In this document: positions 6,669-7,261 of the stretch, piece by piece | Layout: each line of letters begins with the position of its first letter | Numbering within the stretch: the first letter of the stretch is position 1 | Assembly: GCA_020047775.1 (NCBI GenBank) | Contig: JAIFNK010000186.1 | Location: 1-7,261, forward strand | Direction of reading: 5' to 3' | DNA from: Akkermansia sp. | Lineage (GTDB): Bacteria > Verrucomicrobiota > Verrucomicrobiia > Verrucomicrobiales > Akkermansiaceae | Length of the DNA: 7,261 bases | Notes under the pieces: model-generated | Seen by the model: only the letters and a program-made list of their open reading frames with translations | Told to the model about the DNA's origin: nothing | Database searches by the model: none | Translations under genes and position numbers: made by a program

Positions 6669-7261
6669 ATGAATGCCGACCGCAAACTCCCCGTCACCGT
6701 CCTCTCCGGCTTCCTCGGTGCCGGAAAAGCCACCCTCCTCAACCACATCCTGAAAAACCGCGAGGGCTTGAAGGTGGCCGTGATCGTCAACGACATGAGC
6801 GAGGTGAACGTCGATGCCGAGACCCTCCGACGGGGTGATGCGGCGCTTTCCCACACCGAGGAAAAGATGGTGGAAATGTCCAACGGCTGCATCTGCTGCA
6901 CGCTGCGCGAGGATTTGATGCTGGAAGTGACGCGGCTTGCGAAGGAGGGCCGCTTTGACGCGCTTCTCATCGAATCCACCGGCGTCTCCGAGCCGATGCC
7001 CGTCGCGGAAACCTTCACTTTCACCGACGAGAATGGCAGCTCGCTATCAGAAATTGCCAACATCGACTGCATGGTCACCGTGGTCGATGCTCCGAACTTT
7101 CTACGCGACTATTGCAGCACCGAGCAACTCAAGGACCGCGATCAGGAAGTAGGCCCGGAGGATGAGAGGCCCCTCGTCGATCTCCTAACCGATCAAATCG
7201 AGTTCGCCAACATCATCATCGTCAACAAGGCGGACTGCGTGAGCGAGGAAGGGCTCGCGAC
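6669..7261 (+). CDS. Third COG0523 (CobW/G3E) GTPase, ZigA/YciC-like subgroup, 3' truncated
   Basis: The open frame runs from ATG 6669 for 197 codons to the window edge without a stop. Visible motifs are a P-loop GFLGAGKAT (14-22), [10 protein letters not shown] (41-50), CICC (74-77), the G3-like ESTGVSEP (102-109) and the G4 motif NKAD (186-189). The MSEVNVD and STGVSEP signatures place it in the COG0523 branch that I associate with zinc-starvation-induced proteins such as ZigA and YciC; the subgroup assignment is from memory. The residue after the P-loop lysine is Ala21 where Thr or Ser normally coordinates Mg2+. A Thr follows at position 22. The insertion between [11 protein letters not shown] and NKAD is acidic (about 152-171). 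The gene begins 21 bp after the preceding GTPase gene, without a Shine-Dalgarno sequence, and probably belongs to the same transcript. The CobW C-terminal domain should lie beyond the window. Confidence 0.94.
   Translation, partial: MNADRKLPVTVLSGFLGAGKATLLNHILKNREGLKVAVIVNDMSEVNVDAETLRRGDAALSHTEEKMVEMSNGCICCTLREDLMLEVTRLAKEGRFDALLIESTGVSEPMPVAETFTFTDENGSSLSEIANIDCMVTVVDAPNFLRDYCSTEQLKDRDQEVGPEDERPLVDLLTDQIEFANIIIVNKADCVSEEGLA

Noticed and set aside
1..7261. Mobile elements, CRISPR arrays, tRNA or rRNA genes, terminators
   Set aside because: No transposase motifs, regularly spaced repeats, RNA-gene signatures or hairpin-plus-T-run terminators were seen; essentially all DNA outside 196-365 is coding.

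Overview
The window reads as one zinc-acquisition and zinc-allocation locus in a GC-rich bacterium. A divergent AT-rich promoter region (about 196-365) separates a leftward gene from a long rightward operon. No phylogenetic marker is present. The gene combination, the almost complete lack of Shine-Dalgarno sequences and an exported protein resembling the Zur-repressed PEP-CTERM 'all3515' family are compatible with a Verrucomicrobia-type genome, but that placement is a guess from recollection.

Layout. (1) 1-195, minus strand: the N-terminal 65 codons of a secreted protein with a signal peptide and a His cluster, truncated by the window edge. (2) 196-365: AT-rich intergenic region with inverted-repeat elements that are candidate metalloregulator sites. 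(3) 366-863: a Trp-rich cytosolic protein of unknown function. (4) 860-2197: a full-length COG0523 (CobW/G3E) GTPase. (5) 2185-3282: a WD40 beta-propeller protein. (6) 3279-4193, 4190-4843 and 4855-5697: a complete Zn/Mn-type ABC importer, made of lipoprotein ZnuA, ATPase ZnuC and permease ZnuB. (7) 5694-6647: a second, divergent COG0523 protein with an altered G4 motif. (8) 6669-7261: a third COG0523 protein of a different subgroup with an altered P-loop, cut off by the right edge.

All rightward genes are tightly packed. Four junctions are 4-bp ATGA overlaps (860-863, 3279-3282, 4190-4193, 5694-5697), one is a 13-bp overlap, and the remaining gaps are 11 and 21 bp. No terminator or internal promoter was seen, so a single transcript with translational coupling is likely.

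Working model (inference): when zinc is scarce, a Zur-like repressor leaves the divergent promoter. The exported His-containing protein and ZnuA handle zinc outside the cytoplasmic membrane, ZnuBC imports it, and the COG0523 GTPases direct it to client enzymes. The Trp-rich protein and the WD40 protein are the least explained members and may be accessory factors or client adaptors of the GTPases. No zur gene is visible in the window.
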